The translations under genes and the position numbers were made by a program. The notes beneath the pieces were generated by a model. It saw nothing but the letters and a program-made list of their open reading frames with translations, ran no database searches and was not told the DNA's origin. Below, one piece after another: positions 46,601 to 60,500 of a stretch of DNA of 64,000 nucleotides (positions are counted from its first letter, which is position 1; each line of letters starts with the position of its first letter). Source of the DNA: Melieria omissa (Eukaryota; Arthropoda; Insecta; Diptera; Ulidiidae); assembly GCA_963971225.1 (NCBI GenBank), contig OZ020269.1, positions 93,833,540 through 93,897,539 of the forward strand, given 5' to 3'.

Positions 46601-47690
46601 AACACAGCTCAACTTCATTAAATATAAAACTTATTTACAGAAAATTTATCAAATTAATAAAGAATTTGTACAAATAATTCAATAAACAAAATAAATTAAA
46701 AAAATAATAATTAAAAAAACATTTATACAAAAAATTGAAAAAAAATCTATAGAAACCGACAATTAAAAACTGAAAACACTTCAATTGCGTTAAATAAAAA
46801 AATCAACTTGATAAACAATTTGTAAAAATAGTCCAATAAACAAAATAAATTAAAACAAATATAATTAAAAAAAAAAGTTATACAAAAATTTAAAAAAAAA
46901 TCGATAGAAACCGAAAATTAAAAACTTAAAACACCTCAATTGCGTTATAGTAAAAAATCCAATTGATGAAGAATTTGTAAAAATAATCCAATAAACAAAA
47001 TAAATTAAAATTAAAAAAAATTTAGTTTTAAAAATTAACATTTATAAAAAAAAAATGAAAAAGGTCTTTAGAAACCGACAATTAAAAACTTAAAACACTT
47101 CAATTGCGTTAAATAAAAAAATCAACTTAATAAACAATTTGTAAAAAATAATCCAATAAACCAAATAAATTAAAAAAATTATAATTTTATAAATAAACAT
47201 TTATTAAAAAAAAATTGAAAACAAATTTATAGAAACCGACAATTAAAAACTTAAAACACTTCAATTGCGTTATATTTAAAAAATCTAATTAATAAAAAAT
47301 TTGTAAAAAAAATCGAATAAACAAAATTTTTTAATAAATTACAAAATATTAATTTTAAAATAAATATTTATACAAAAAATGGAAAAAATCTGTAGAAAAT
47401 TAATTTTTAAAATAAAAAATTAAAACAAAAAATTTAAAAAATCTATAGAAACCGACAATTAAAAATGTAAAACACTTCAATTGCATTAAATTTAAAAAAA
47501 TTAAATAAAAAACTATATATTATGTGAAATTATTATAAAAAATAAACAATATTTTTAAATAAATTAAAAAATACAATTTTAAAAATAAACATTTATACAA
47601 AAAATTAAAAAAAAATCTATAGAAAACGATAATAAAAACTTAAAAAATTAAAACAGTTCAATTGCGTTCAATTAAAAAAAACTATGAAAT
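46600..47690 (+). repeat. About 160-bp tandem array, six diverged units
   Basis: The anchor AGAAACCGA (or a variant) occurs at 46751, 46906, 47070, 47231, 47447 and 47621, each followed by CAATTAAAAACT and CTTCAATTGCGTT. Periods are 155-174 bp, with one longer interval. The array lies between two identical tRNA-Leu genes. Confidence 0.9.
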
Positions 47691-47737
47691 ATTAATAAAA
47701 ACTTAAAAAACTGTTTAATTTAAGAAAAAAAGAAACT

Positions 47738-47819
47738 TGGCAGCGGTGGGATTCGAACCCACGCCTCCGAAGAGACTGGTGCCTTAAACCAGCGCCTTAG
47801 ACCGCTCGGCCACGCTACC
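47738..47819 (-). tRNA. tRNA-Leu(AAG)
   Basis: A second identical copy of the 45490-45571 gene, same strand, 2.25 kb away. The terminator is the A7 run at 47725-47731. The shared 5'-flank bases are few, so the duplication is limited to the tRNA and a short margin. Confidence 0.96.
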
Positions 47820-50597
47820 CACATTCGGGTTGGTGGCAAATGTAATACATAAATATTTCATGTGTATTTTACTTTGCTGAAGAATACATTTATTTTTCTT
47901 GCATACTTTTAGGCACCAGATGAACTGCTGTAAGCTGAGTAGTTTTCAGTTGTTGTCAAATGGTCGGTTGCATAGTTGAAGAACATTTGGGTAAGGGAAA
48001 TCTGAATAAGTCAATGAAAGTTGTAATAATTGATTTTCTTGTTAACTCGCAACATTTTAGTTACTTTATTAAAGTAATTCATAGCAAATTGCATATTTCT
48101 TGTTTATAATTTTTTTTCATTAATGAAAGTATACAAAATTTCAATATTTCTTAAATATTTTTTTCTTACAAAAGTTGTTTTATTGATGTGCTGTGAACTG
48201 TGCGTGAAATTTACCTTCAAAAATTCAGATATGGGGGTCGTACAGAGGACTTTTCTATAGGTATACTGAGTTGAGATACACCAGCCGTTTGGCTGGATTA
48301 GTTCTAGTTTAAGACAAATCCGACTTTGAATTGGGCTCATTTCAGTCGAGTTTGTCGCTTAAGTCTTCGAACGTTTAACTGCTAATAGGTCCTAAATCGT
48401 TCCGAACATAGCTTTACTGTCTTCGGTAAGTTTGTAGATATTTTAACGACCAACAAATTTGCTTAAGACACCAACAAAAAAAAAAACCTTCAAACTATGT
48501 TTTCGACAAAAATGTCCCAAAAACCCCACTTTCGTCGAGGCATAAAAACAGTGCGTATGTTTTTATATAGAGGGTTGGCTCCTGCATCTAACAAACTAAA
48601 AATTTTGTCTGGGAAACGCCCATAAAAGGCGTGGCTCGGCATCAAAGTTCAAAGTTCAAAGTTTTTATCAAAAAACTCAATTAATCTCCAACTGATTTAC
48701 ACGATATGGGTATCAAACGAAAGGTATTTTTCATACCTTTCTTTAATGTGCAACATTATTTATGTAAGATGATCAAATTTGTTCATATTTCTTGAGTAAT
48801 GTTTTCTATTATTATTTATTTTTTTATTAGTTCTACTTTCTATTATATTCTACTATTATTTTCTATTTTATTTATGAATTAAATGATCAAATTTGTTAAT
48901 ATTTCTTGAATTATTTTTTCTATTACGATTGTTATTACATTTTTTCAATTTCAAGTTTCTCAAAGTTCTACTGGCGACCTTTGACTGCCTCGAACATTTC
49001 TCGAAGATCCTTCAACTTTTAGCTTTCCGAGCACGTTCTGTCATTTTTGACATTTAATTATGACTTGACTTGACTGCCGTTAGCTGTTGCGCCAACATTC
49101 CTTCAAGCCAATTTTTGTCATTTTTTATAAACCTACATATTTTTATTTTGGAAACATTTTCGTTGCGCCAATACGTGCCGCTCCTTCGGCTCGAAGGTAA
49201 AATGTGTGCATGTGTGTGTATGTATGTTTATATACATATGTGCATAAGTTGTTTACATTTTTTGCATTTCTTCAACACACTTCAAGGTGCTGCAAGGTAC
49301 AGGTTGGCCAATCAGAGTTGCCAACGCAGAGCGAATTGTATGCAAAGACCCAAAGCGCATAAAGTTCTTGGCGGTGATTTGTTTTGGCCAAATTATGGTC
49401 GACCATGTTTGATGTTTGAAAAGTGCTCTATTCGTTGTTCAGTTTTATGCAGCACACTTTTTCGTGGCAACTCTAAGTTAAGTTTTTTGTTTTATTTCAC
49501 CGTTCACATACTCGAACGTACGTGTGCGTGCGCAAAGCTGTCAGCTGTGGGTTGGCCACTTGCCGCAACACACAACTGACGGCTGCTGGCTCCTTTCGTG
49601 CGGTCGTCTGCGTGTGTGTGTGTGTGTCTTTTTATTGCGCTGCCACGCGCGCGTGTTCACATAAGTCTGCGCGTAGCTTTTAATTTTGTTGCTTCTCGCA
49701 AAGCACCAACGCACTCCCACCGCCCCCAACCCTGGTCGTAGTTGGCGCTTTGTGGCTGCCTCAATTTATTAAAAAGACGCACGTGATGTGAAAAGCGCAA
49801 TTTTTATGCGTTTTTAAAAGCGCATTAAAGGATAAAAATTCACTGTTGCCACTGCTATGTTGCGTATAAATTAATTAGCCAAAGGATAACGTGGCAATTA
49901 CGCAAAGCACAGTGGACACACAATGAACAACGCCGAATGCCGGACGATGCGCAACGCTAAGGCGAACAGCAATTTACCTCCTTTTTGTTGTTTTTTTTTT
50001 TTGCTGGGCTCTTAAGTTAGAGGCAAAATTAAATTAGAAAAGAACAAGGATTAGAATTAATTGCAATTAACACTGAAATTTATGACATGAGAAGGGCAAA
50101 ACTTGGCGCCTGGCAAACAGTGCAAGATTGGGTTAAGCAACAACAAATTCAATTAGAGCGTGAAGGAGTTATTCGATTCTATTTTTGGCTCTTGAATAAA
50201 AGTAGATTGTATAATTTTTTAACATTTAAATATATTTAAACACAGCACCTGCAGTTTTCATTTGCTTGACATACTTGTATCTGTAGCAAACACCAGCCCC
50301 AACGAAGCGTTACGCTACCCGAGCGAATGCGGTCAACCCAACACAAGAAACTGTGATAAAGTTGCCAAATGAAACCCGACATTGCGGTTAACATTTAGTG
50401 TCGTTATGCATTGTGTTAAATTTCGTGTGTTGTTGCGGTTTGATTTTGGCTTTAAACATTAGCGGTATTCACAAAATGATTACAACAAAATGATTCACAG
50501 TTGTGCGCAATGTGTTGTTTCAAACGGGCCAAAAGTATGAAGACAAGAACTGCTTGAGCTGAAATCTGTCAGGCATTAAGTGACCAGAAAAATTAAC
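47820..50597. other. Non-coding, partly regulatory-looking DNA
   Basis: No supported gene. 49000-50500 is GC-moderate with a GT run at about 49612-49628. The frame at 49070-49579 has no family features. Confidence 0.35.
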
Positions 50598-50601
50598 TTA
50601 A

Positions 50602-51073
50602 CCCTTTCGGCACTACTGGGATAATACGTCCCAGCACGTTTTTAATGCCACTCAAAATAAATTATTCAAATCTTACGACCCACGCAATATATTTTTCGAA
50701 TTCGGTGTTCCCACATAAAAGGATGATTTCGGAATTTGTGAGCATCCAATATAATTTTCTAACCCCAACATTCACGGCCTTTCTCCTTTCTTCGACAACT
50801 TGAGTGAACTCAGTTCAGTTAGCATAAAAGACTTGATTGAGTTCATCCACTCTTCGAAATGGCTTAATTAGGCTTATCGACTTGTAGTAAGACAGACCTT
50901 TTCAACTTGTGGTATCACAACGGGCCCATTCCGTGGCCTAAGTGTGTCTTTCGGCAGGTCCCAGGCCAAGACAGCCACCTTAACCTAACCTAACCTAACC
51001 TAACATTCATAACATGAGAATATTTCTGCTGAGCGTACTTTGGATTTCAAAATTAAACTCCGTACCGAAAGGG
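50602..51073. mobile_element. piggyBac-like MITE with nested LINE tail
   Basis: A 472-bp element flanked by TTAA at 50598-50601 and 51074-51077. The left end is CCCTTTCGGCAC and the right end, inverted, CCCTTTCGGTAC. A hairpin CTGGGA-TAATACG-TCCCAG lies near the left end. Positions about 50840-51003 are a LINE 3' end, closing in five AACCT units. No coding capacity. Confidence 0.8.
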
Positions 51074-51414
51074 TTAAAGCGAAAATTCTTATTGAAACTT
51101 TTGATTAATTTATATATTTAAACTAAAAATGAACCAAAATTATACGAATTATTTTTCACACTCAAATACTCGCATTTTGGAGTTAACGCTCTTCATTAGT
51201 ATTTAGACATCTCTTTTGTTGATAAATTTAGCCTGTTTTTGTGATTCAATGATTCAATTTTATATAACTGCGTGAAAAAATTTGAAGTAGTGGTCTCAAT
51301 AAAATTTGGTCTTCTGAATTGAAATCTCCATTTTGTTTTAATTAACTCCGTTGCTATTTTGTTACCATCTGGCAATATGCTACAATATTTAAGAAATGTT
51401 TCGAAGCGAGCTTT

Positions 51415-52490
51415 TTGACGAAGTATCCTAAGGGGCCAAATGGTCAGTTGAAAAATCTGCAAAATAACTTAAAACTACATCCACGTTTGTTAAGAGGTGG
51501 TCTGAACGTTATGCAGAAACAGGAAACCTTGACGGCGAACCAAGAAGAGGCCGAAACCCCACTTCCAAGCGGCAGGATTAAGTCATTGTTGGGCTTTTTG
51601 AAAGAAACCCAACGGTCAGTCTGAGAAAAGAAAACAAAATATTATCGGAGAAGGCCTTGGATATATTCTTAAATACGATTCGCGACAGACTTCAGCAATC
51701 AGGCATAAAACGTAGCGGTAATTTGTCGAAACGGTTGCTTTCAAAAAAGCATTTTGAAAAGCGTCTTCAGTGGGCTTACACAAATATCGACCGTGATTGG
51801 ACCAAAGTAATATTTACAGATGAATCAACTTTTGTGTTCCTTAATACAATTAAACATGTTTGATTGAAAAAAGGTGAACAAATTATTCAACGAAGTGAAA
51901 AGCATCCCCAGAAGGTTCATGTGTATGGATGCTTTGCCCAAGGATTTGGCGTTCTAAAGTGTTTCACCGGAAATTTAAATGCAGTTTGAATACTGTAATT
52001 GTGCAAGTATTGATCATTGAAGTCTGCTGACAAATTATATTGGCAAAATAACACCGATTGGATACTACAAGAAGATAACGACCCGAAACACAAAATTAAA
52101 CTGTGCACTAAGTGGAGAGAGGATCTCGATATTGCAACTTTGGATTGTCCTCACAGTCACCAGATGCAAATCCCATAGATAATGTTTAGGCCAAATGAAA
52201 GCTAAGATATCAAAAAAGAATATCAAATCATCAAAACATATTATTCGATTTCTCAAAAGAACGTAGAGGTCTCTTTCCGTGGAATATGCTGAGATTTTGG
52301 CTGCCAGTTGGCGCCAGAGATTTCACGCTATTATAGACTATGCAGGAGATTGGACCCCATATTAAGCATTCTGTCGAAACTTATAATACGTAATATCTAT
52401 TTCTCAAAAATACAAAATTTTTTTTAAATAAATGTAGTGTACACTCTGTGAGCGAAGAACGTTTTTTGTTAAACACACTGTACGTCAAGA
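51415..52490 (+). pseudogene. Tc1-like transposase remnant
   Basis: Broken frames give VKRWSERYAETGNLDGEPRR (end of the N-terminal DNA-binding region), TIRDRLQQSGI, LLSKKHFEKRLQWAY, KVIFTDESTF (first catalytic Asp), LQEDNDPKH (second Asp) and SPDANPIDNV followed by TAG, where Trp is expected. SVEYAEILAASWRQRFHAII comes last. This is the layout of Tc1 transposases. A right terminus ending CACTGTA at about 52485-52491 fits a Tc1 end at a TA site. The left terminus was not found. Several stops and frameshifts. Confidence 0.85.
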
Positions 52491-52578
52491 TTGAAAATTG
52501 CAAAGAGTAGAGTAGAGAGAGTTGTTTTGCAAAAACAAAAGCATACTGTCACGAAAATTAGTTCTTTAGACTTATTGG

Positions 52579-52654
52579 TCTCTCTGGATTGTGCTAAAAG
52601 ATGCCCGTAAAAGCATTGATGCATAGCACAGCGACAGGGTGACTTATCGTTACA
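52579..52654 (-). mobile_element. LTR fragment, same family as 12255-12661
   Basis: It shares TCTCTCTGGATTGTGCT and ATGCCCGTAAAAGCATT with the solo LTR and ends (plus view) in CGTTACA. The middle of the LTR is missing, so it is an internally deleted copy. Confidence 0.65.
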
Positions 52655-53236
52655 ATACCAATGTAAAAAATTGATGTATTATTTTCTTAAATGTTTCATT
52701 TTGATTACAATTCGACTTTTTTTTGTCATAAAATAGTTGTTTAGACCACTTTTAAAATAAAATAATTTTCGGAGATCGAAAGATATCTGTGGCGTTTTGA
52801 CAAAACAACCTAAGTCTAATTTTCAAAATGTTCAGGAGAGCGAAAAAACTGATGAGGTGCAGACCAAATCTCATACAAAACTCGAGAAAAGTTGAAATTA
52901 TACACGTCATATCTCTGTAACTAAATGTCATAGAAACAAACCGATTACACCAAAAGAAGAAATTGTTTCTTTATGATTAAAAAAAATTGGAAATTTGACT
53001 TAAGTCGACTTAAGTGCTTTTGTCAAAATTCCACAGATATGTATTTACATTATTCAACAAAGAAAGAATGCTTCTTAAAATACAAAAAAATCCAGGAACA
53101 TACTTTCACATACTTTTAAGATATTTTCATCTAAGTTTTGCTAATTTTCAAATTTTTATTTTGAAAAAAAATTGAAACTAAAAGTGAAAGGGAAATCTTA
53201 GCCTTGCAAATTTTGAAAAATTGAATTCAATTAAAA

Positions 53237-53600
53237 AAATAAAAGCGAAAATGCCCACATCAATTTTTAATCTACATTGAAAGTTTTAGCAAGTTTTTGC
53301 TATCCATGAATTTCTACGATTTTGTTTTTACTCAATAGACCAAAATACAGAAAACATGTGTTTAAATGTTTTTGTGAATAGAAAATAAAAAAAATTAAAT
53401 TAATTGAAAATGAAAAATGAAAATAAATTAAAAATGAAAAGCGAAAATGCCCACATGAATTCTTAACTTGGATTGAAAGTTTTAGCAACTTCTTGCCATC
53501 CATTCATTTTTACGATTTTTTTTACTAAAATAAATAGACCAAAAATAGACTAAAAAACATGAGCTTAAATGTGTTTATGAAAAAAGTTCCGATTTTTAGG
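53237..53600 (+). repeat. 196-bp tandem duplication
   Basis: Two diverged units anchored by AAAAGCGAAAATGCCCACAT at 53241 and 53437 share GATTGAAAGTTTTAGCAA and an AATAGACCAAAA block. Confidence 0.85.
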
Positions 53601-56600
53601 TTTTTCTTAGTTTGAGTTTTACCTTTCGAAAGACATCAAACTCGTTGAGACTATAATCAAAAATTGTGAGACTTAAAATTTTTTTTTTTCATTTTCTATC
53701 GATGGAACGAATAACTGTGTAATAGCTCGATTGCGAGACTCAGGTTAAGCTTTCTGTGGACTTTTGATATCGAAGACCTATCTTCGGGATCTATTTTCGG
53801 TATGGGTAGGTAGGGTTGTTGTAGAAAGTGATTTGATGCTTGGAAGAAAGTAAACAAAAATTGCTTCTGGAAGAGGTAAATGAGGAGTGGCATCTTTATG
53901 GAAATAAAATGCTTTTTTGGATACTCGAAGAAATATGATTTGCAATCACAAATCACTTCAAATGTCCAAAAAGTAAAAAAAAATTTGACTGACATTGTGA
54001 AGAACTTGAAAAAAAGAGGTTTCAGATCTGCCATGTATTTTTCTTTTTTTGTTGTTTTTTCATTTTATTGATGTCGAACTTTATCATCGAGGCAGAGTTT
54101 TCGTAAACCAAAAGTTTAGGCGTCTCTTGACTTTAAGAAGATCCAATTAGATGTTTGGATCCATTACATGCTCCAAACAACGAATTGGATGTTCTGCATT
54201 GCATGATCTAAACATCGAACTGGATCTTCTGAAAATCAAAATAATGAGTGATTGATTAGTGAGTTGTTTGGTTGTCTTGTCTTATAAAAAATCATTGGCT
54301 TTAGTACCCAACTTACTATATAACCAAAGCTCAACTAAGTTTTCATTGTTTTGAATGCCATTGGCTTCGAACTGTGGTTCGAAGGTTCAATGAATAAAGG
54401 TTCAATGTTCGAAGGTTCAATGGTTCAATGAAGACTTAACTAACCAATATTCCTTATCTGACCCAATTAGGAATTTTGTACGAATGTTTCATATTTAACT
54501 AACCATTACAAGATTTTTAACATATCTAAGAAATTTCAGGTTTCAGATTCATTTGGATGTTAGACCAAAAACATCTTTTCTTTTGTTTTTGATATTGTTG
54601 GTTCTTTTCCGCTGATTTTAAAGAATATGATATAAAGTTTTCTGGTTACATGTTCTATAGATATGTATGTGTTACATAGGTAGAGGCGATTTCCAAACAC
54701 TTGAGATGTTGTTACATTGGGCAGTGCCCAGTCAAATACTCTGTAAGTATGGGGTGATGAGGCTTCCGAGTGCACTTGCTGAGCAACCAGGAAGCTGTCT
54801 GTCTTACCTAACCTATGGGTTAATGCATCTTGCTTAGCGTGAAGAGTTGTTGTTGTTGTTGAAGTCGTGAGTTCTTCGTTTTTATCTATCCACATCTGCT
54901 CTATATACTTATCTGAAACCTTTAAGCATGACTTTTTTTCTGACCTGTGGTTCGCACTTCAGTTAAGGACTTTCCTCACTTATTCAAAGTCTTCTGAATG
55001 TGGCTTTCAAACAGAACACAAAATGGTCTGGGGCTCATTCGTGAGTTCTTTGGTGGTTTTCCATTCACTTTACTTACACACTTCAGCGCACTACTCCTCG
55101 CTTTGTGAAGTCTTAGTCACAGAAGTCTTAACTTAATTTAACATTTCTGAATTTCAACTCAAAATCTGACAGCTTTTTTACGGTTAACTGCTGCCAACTA
55201 CTGCAAAAGTAATTTTTGCACGAAAAATAAAACAAAGCAAAAAAAAACAAATATTAAGTAAAGTGAACAGAGCATCGTTTGATTTGCACTCTTCACCGGC
55301 ACAACAACGACCGCATTGCTGGCAAGTAAACTCGGAAAACATTGCCGTGCAAGTTGTTAAATCTCAAATCTCTCAGGACACATTTGGATCGAAATTAAAA
55401 TGCGAATTTTCACTAAAACAGAACAGAACAGAACAGCCGAAAGGCTAAAAAGTCGACAGAGAACGAAGGCTGACCTGCAGTGGGGCGTTTGTGTTAAGGA
55501 AATGACTACTGAAGCAACAAAAACAACAACGACTACAACTGGCTCAGCGAAAATAATAACGAAATTTTATTATCATAAGGAAAATTATTAACAAAAAAAA
55601 GGAAATGAAACGAAGATGAGAAAACACAACTCGGGCGTGGACGGTGGGAGGGGACGCAGGAAAAGGCACTAAAGTGAAATCAGAACTAAGCACCCAGCAG
55701 GTGTGAGCAGCGAATATTCAGTATTCGGCCGGGATTTGTGCACATTACGAACAACACATTTTATTGGTGTTGGTCGTTTTTGTTGTTGTTATATGTATTT
55801 GTGTGAATGGTTAATCAAGTTGCCGTTGGTGGGCGAACGCAAATTAGATTTTTGCCGCATTCCCATGACTCGATGTCCATCAAAGGGCAAAACGGTGAGT
55901 GGTAAGAGGTGTGTGGGCAGGGGGAGGGGATGGAGTTGAGAACAGTGATTTGAATTTAATTAACTGTTAAGTGGTAACACTGCCTTCGCGCCAGCTGCTG
56001 AAGATGTGTACGAGTGGTGGCGAGTTGAGAGGTCGCCGCAGTCGTCTGAGTGCGCAGTGCGACGAAGGTCAGAGTGAAACTTTTTTTTTACAATCGCACT
56101 TTTGAAAAGTTGTTTTTATTATACTCGTTGTGGGATTTGTTGTAATTTGTTGTAATTTGTTACTGTTGTTGGTTTTTGTTGCTTTTGTTGTTAAAGTTGT
56201 TTTTACTGCGGCTGTCCGGAATTAATGTTAATGCGTTGTCGACAATTTGCCATCTCGTAAAAGTTAAATTATGAAAATTTTTGCCAAATTTCATGATCAC
56301 ACGACGATATCAAAACGGCAGCTGCCATTTGTTTGGAAGATATATAAATAAATAAAGCATTTGCCGCTCGAATATGCAAATGTTGCAAGGTTGAATTGTT
56401 GTATTTTGGTTATGTTTACAATTGTTGACGGCGCACAGTGGAGCGAATGTGATTATTAAAGTAGAGAGATTCGAGTCTTAAGTGATTAAAAGTGTGTAGG
56501 TTTTGCTTTTGTAATAATACTCGATATTTGAATTTATTAATCTATTATTTTGTTAATGCTCGATACTGTTGGAATCGATTCGTAAATGAATCAATATGTA

Positions 56601-56640
56601 AAAATTCGAATTTCAGTATATTATTTCAGTATTATTATAT
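53601..56640. other. Non-coding; possible 5' UTR or regulatory region at 55.2-56.2 kb
   Basis: No gene can be supported. 55250-56200 has the look of 5' UTR or promoter DNA (GC-moderate, TTGTTG runs, several short frames). 54350-54430 contains short GGTTCAATG repeats. Confidence 0.35.
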
Positions 56641-56961
56641 TATAAGGAAAATTTGAATATTTCTTCATTTACTTAAGCCAAAATTAAAAAAAAAAAGTAT
56701 CTTAGTTGAAAAAAGCGTGAAATTAAAAAGTTCTCTAATTTCTGCTGCTTCTTCTTCCTTTACTATATCTCAAGATCTACTATTAAAAAACGTGAATACT
56801 TCTCTTCTTTAAGCTTAAATATTCAGTTTATTAATTTCGTATTTCTCCTAAAACTTCAAGCTATTCTAAAGACCAACAAAAAAATTTATTCTTGCAACCA
56901 TAGAGGATGCAGACGTCCACAAAGTAGCATGTTGCCATATGGCAACAAAATAGCGAAAGGC
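56640..56961 (+). repeat. Dispersed repeat, piggyBac-like right end
   Basis: Homologous in inverted orientation to 25400-25620. Its last 90 bp match 1490-1583 and end AGCGAAAGGC before TTAA (56962-56965 reads TTAA), that is a piggyBac-like terminus with one base changed. The left end is missing. Confidence 0.65.
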
Positions 56962-57470
56962 TTAAGCTTTGAATGCCCATAAAATCAGTTCTTGAAAGTT
57001 TATACAGATTACATTAAATTGTAATCAAACACAAACGTTCTCGCCCAAGAATTTAAACAATGTCCACTGTAGAACATAATCATCACAGATGAATGATCTG
57101 CATAGTCAAATCTACACTTAACTTACCGGTTAATCAAGCAATCAAGCAACGACACCTATAAATCTTCAAGAGAAGCGCAAATCGGAAGCGTTTTTCTGGT
57201 CTCTTGTTGCTAATTGATTATGGTTACATTTAATTGCCAAGTTTATAGTCGAAATTTAAATTGAAAATCCAAACAGGTTGAGCAAATATTTAAGAGAAGT
57301 CAGCGCAGCCACACGCAATTTCCTTCCAATCAACCAAACCTGTTGGCAGTTTTTATCAGTTCATATCATTCAGTTGACCATTCAAGTTTAAATCATTCAT
57401 TATTTATTTATGAACATCATTTAGGCCTAAACTGGGACCTAAAACCAATAAGCAGTCATTAGAATTAGAA

Positions 57471-57506
57471 TATAAAAGAACGCGCTTTCAGAGGCACAAA
57501 TCATTC
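57471..57506 (+). promoter_or_regulatory. TATA box and initiator of the Ala-Pro-rich gene
   Basis: TATAAAAG starts at 57471. An insect initiator TCATTC is at 57501-57506, with the presumed start A at 57503, 32 bp downstream of the TATA start. This is standard spacing. The ATG follows at 57545 after a 42-nt leader. Confidence 0.85.
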
Positions 57507-57544
57507 GCAGTCTTGTGGTGCAAACGGCAAAAACTTAAACTAAA

Positions 57545-60500
57545 ATGGTAATTTTGAGTTATAAAGAAAAGGCTTAAAAACATTTAAAAAAATTTTTTTT
57601 TCAATAAAATTTTTTTTTCAATAAAATTTTTTTCAATAAATAAATAAATTTATTTTAATCAATAATAATAAAAAAATATTTAAAAAACACTTAATCAACT
57701 TAAAAAAAAATTGAATTAAAACGCAATATACCAAAAGAAAAAATATACTAAAACAAAACCAATGAAATAAAATGAAGCAAAATTAAAATAATAATAAAAA
57801 ATAAACAAATAACAACAATAAAAAAATAAAAAATGATAATAATGATTTAATATTCAATATTTGATAAACAAATTTCTTCGAAAGCTCAAAAAAATTAAAT
57901 ATAAAAGAAAGTAGTGGAAAAGAATATAAATTAAATAAACAAAGAAAACATTAAATTAAATTTAAATAAAATAAAGAAATATAATACAAAAATACAAAAT
58001 AAAAAAATAAATAAAAAATAAATTAAAATAAATAAAGAAAAAAAAACAAAATTTCAAAAATTTTGTATAGAAAGTTTCACCCAAAATGATTTTAATTCTT
58101 AAGAAAAATATTAAAAACAAATTAAAATATTTAATACTTTTACTTTGCATGTTCAAAAGAATTAAAATAAAATTAAAAATAATAGAAAAATATAAACTTT
58201 ATATATAAAAATATAATAAAAAAGCAAAAATATAATAAAAAAATAATAAAATATAATAAAAAAATGTTTGAACTCAGTTTCAAAACAAAATTGCTTTGAA
58301 CCTTAAAAAAATTATTTTAAAATAAGAAAACAATGTAACAAAATGAAACTATAAATTTTTGTGTTCAGTTTCATAAAAAAATTACTTCGATCTTTAAAAA
58401 AAGAACAAATATAAAAAAAATATAAAACTTAGTTTCATAACAAAATTGCTTTCAACCTTAAAAAAATGAATTTAAAATAAGAAAACAATGAAACAAAATT
58501 CAATTATAAATTTTTGTGTCCAGTTTCATACAAAAATTACTTCGATCTTTAAAAAAAAATAACAAAAATAAAAAAGATAAAAAAATATATTAAAAAAAAT
58601 TTTGAACTCAGTTTCATAACAAATTTGCTTTGAACCTTAAAAAAATTAATTTAAAATAAGAAAACAATGAAACAAAATTAAATTATTAATGTTTGTGTTC
58701 AGTTTCAAACAAAAATTACTTTGATCTTAAAAAAAACAACAAAACTATAATAAAAAAATAAAAAAAATATAATAAAAAAAATGTTGTACTCAGTTTCATA
58801 ACAAAATTGCTTTGAACCTTAAAAAAAATATTTTAAAATAAGAAAACAACAGAACAAAATTAAACTATAAACTTTTGTGTTCAGTTTCATACAAAAATTA
58901 CTTCGATCTTTAATAAAAAAAATGAAATTTAAGGAAAATAAGAAAAAATTAATATTTTCAAACTAAATACAAAATGTCACAGAAAATCACTTTGATCCTA
59001 AAAAAAAATTAAATTAAATTAAAATTAAAGAAAATAATAAAAAGATACAAAATATAAGAAATAGAACATTCTGTATACAAAGTTTCATATAAAAATAATT
59101 TTGATCCTTAAAAAACTTAATTTGAAGTGCAAGAAAACCTAAGAAAATAAGATTAAAAAAAGATTTATTAAACAAAAAATTCAAAATAAAAACAATTAAT
59201 GTAAAAAGTATCAATAAAATAACTTTGATCCTTAAAAAATTAAATTAAATTAAAATTAAAGAAAATAATAAAAAAAAATACAAAATTTACAAAAATGAGT
59301 ATATTTCATAGAAAAATTATTTTGATCTTTAAAAAAAGTTAAATTCAAAGCAAGAAAACATAAGAAAATATAACAGAAATAAAAAGATTTATTAAACAAA
59401 AAATTCAAAATAAAAACAATTAATATAAAAAGTATCAATAAAAATCACTTTGATCTTGAAAAAATTAAATTAAATTAAAATTGAAGAAAATACTTTTTAT
59501 TATTTATACAAAACATAAGAATTAAAAAAATTCTGTATACAAAGTTTCATACAAAAATTAATTCCATTCTTTAAAAAAGTTAAATTGAAATAAAGAAAAC
59601 ATAAGAAAATATAACGAAAAATAAAAAGATTTATCAAAGAAAAAATTAAAAGTAAAAACAATTAATACAAAAAGAAGAAAATAAATAAAATAAAACAAAA
59701 CTTAAAAAGATTTATTATGAAATGTTTGATATAAAAAATGACTTTCAGTGCTCTAAAGAATAAAAATTAAACAAAGTAATAAACAAAATACAAAACTTAA
59801 GACTTCAAAAAAATCATATAAAAAGTTTCATTAAAAAATTTCCTTGATTCTTAGAAAAATTAAATTAAAATTAAAAAAAAAAAAAAAATAGAAAACTACA
59901 TTACACAAAATATTTAATTTGCAACAATTTGAAAGTCATTTGAAAATAAACAACAACAAATAACAAAAGCAGCAAAAAATATCATTAATATACAAAATTT
60001 CACCGAAAAATACTTAAAAAAAAAATTAATTAAGAAAAAATTTATTAAAATGAAAACAAAAATTGAAAATTTTAAAATATAAAAATAACAAAATAAAAAA
60101 ACAATCAAAAAACAATCAAAAAATATATTTGATGATATATTATTATGATACTATGATAGTTCAAATTATATTTGAAATATGAAAAAATACAACAAATATA
60201 AAATCAACAACAAAATAATTAAAAAGTTTCATACAAAAATTATTTCGATCCTTAAAAATTGAAATAAAATGAAAGAAAAAAAATTTTAAATTACAAAAAT
60301 CATTCATTCAATTCAGTTTCATACAAAAATTATTTCCAAATCAACAAAAAAATAAAATTAAAATGAAATATAATGGAAAATATTGTAAATATAAAAACTG
60401 AAAAAATTAAAAATGAAAAACACTTAAATCCAATACAATTAGATATATTAAAACTTGTATATAATTGCAGAAATTCCTTCTGATCGCTTGTGCTCTGTTG

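Noticed and set aside
50980..51003. Interstitial telomere repeat
   Set aside because: The AACCT units directly follow a LINE 3' end and recur on other LINE copies, so they are a LINE tail.
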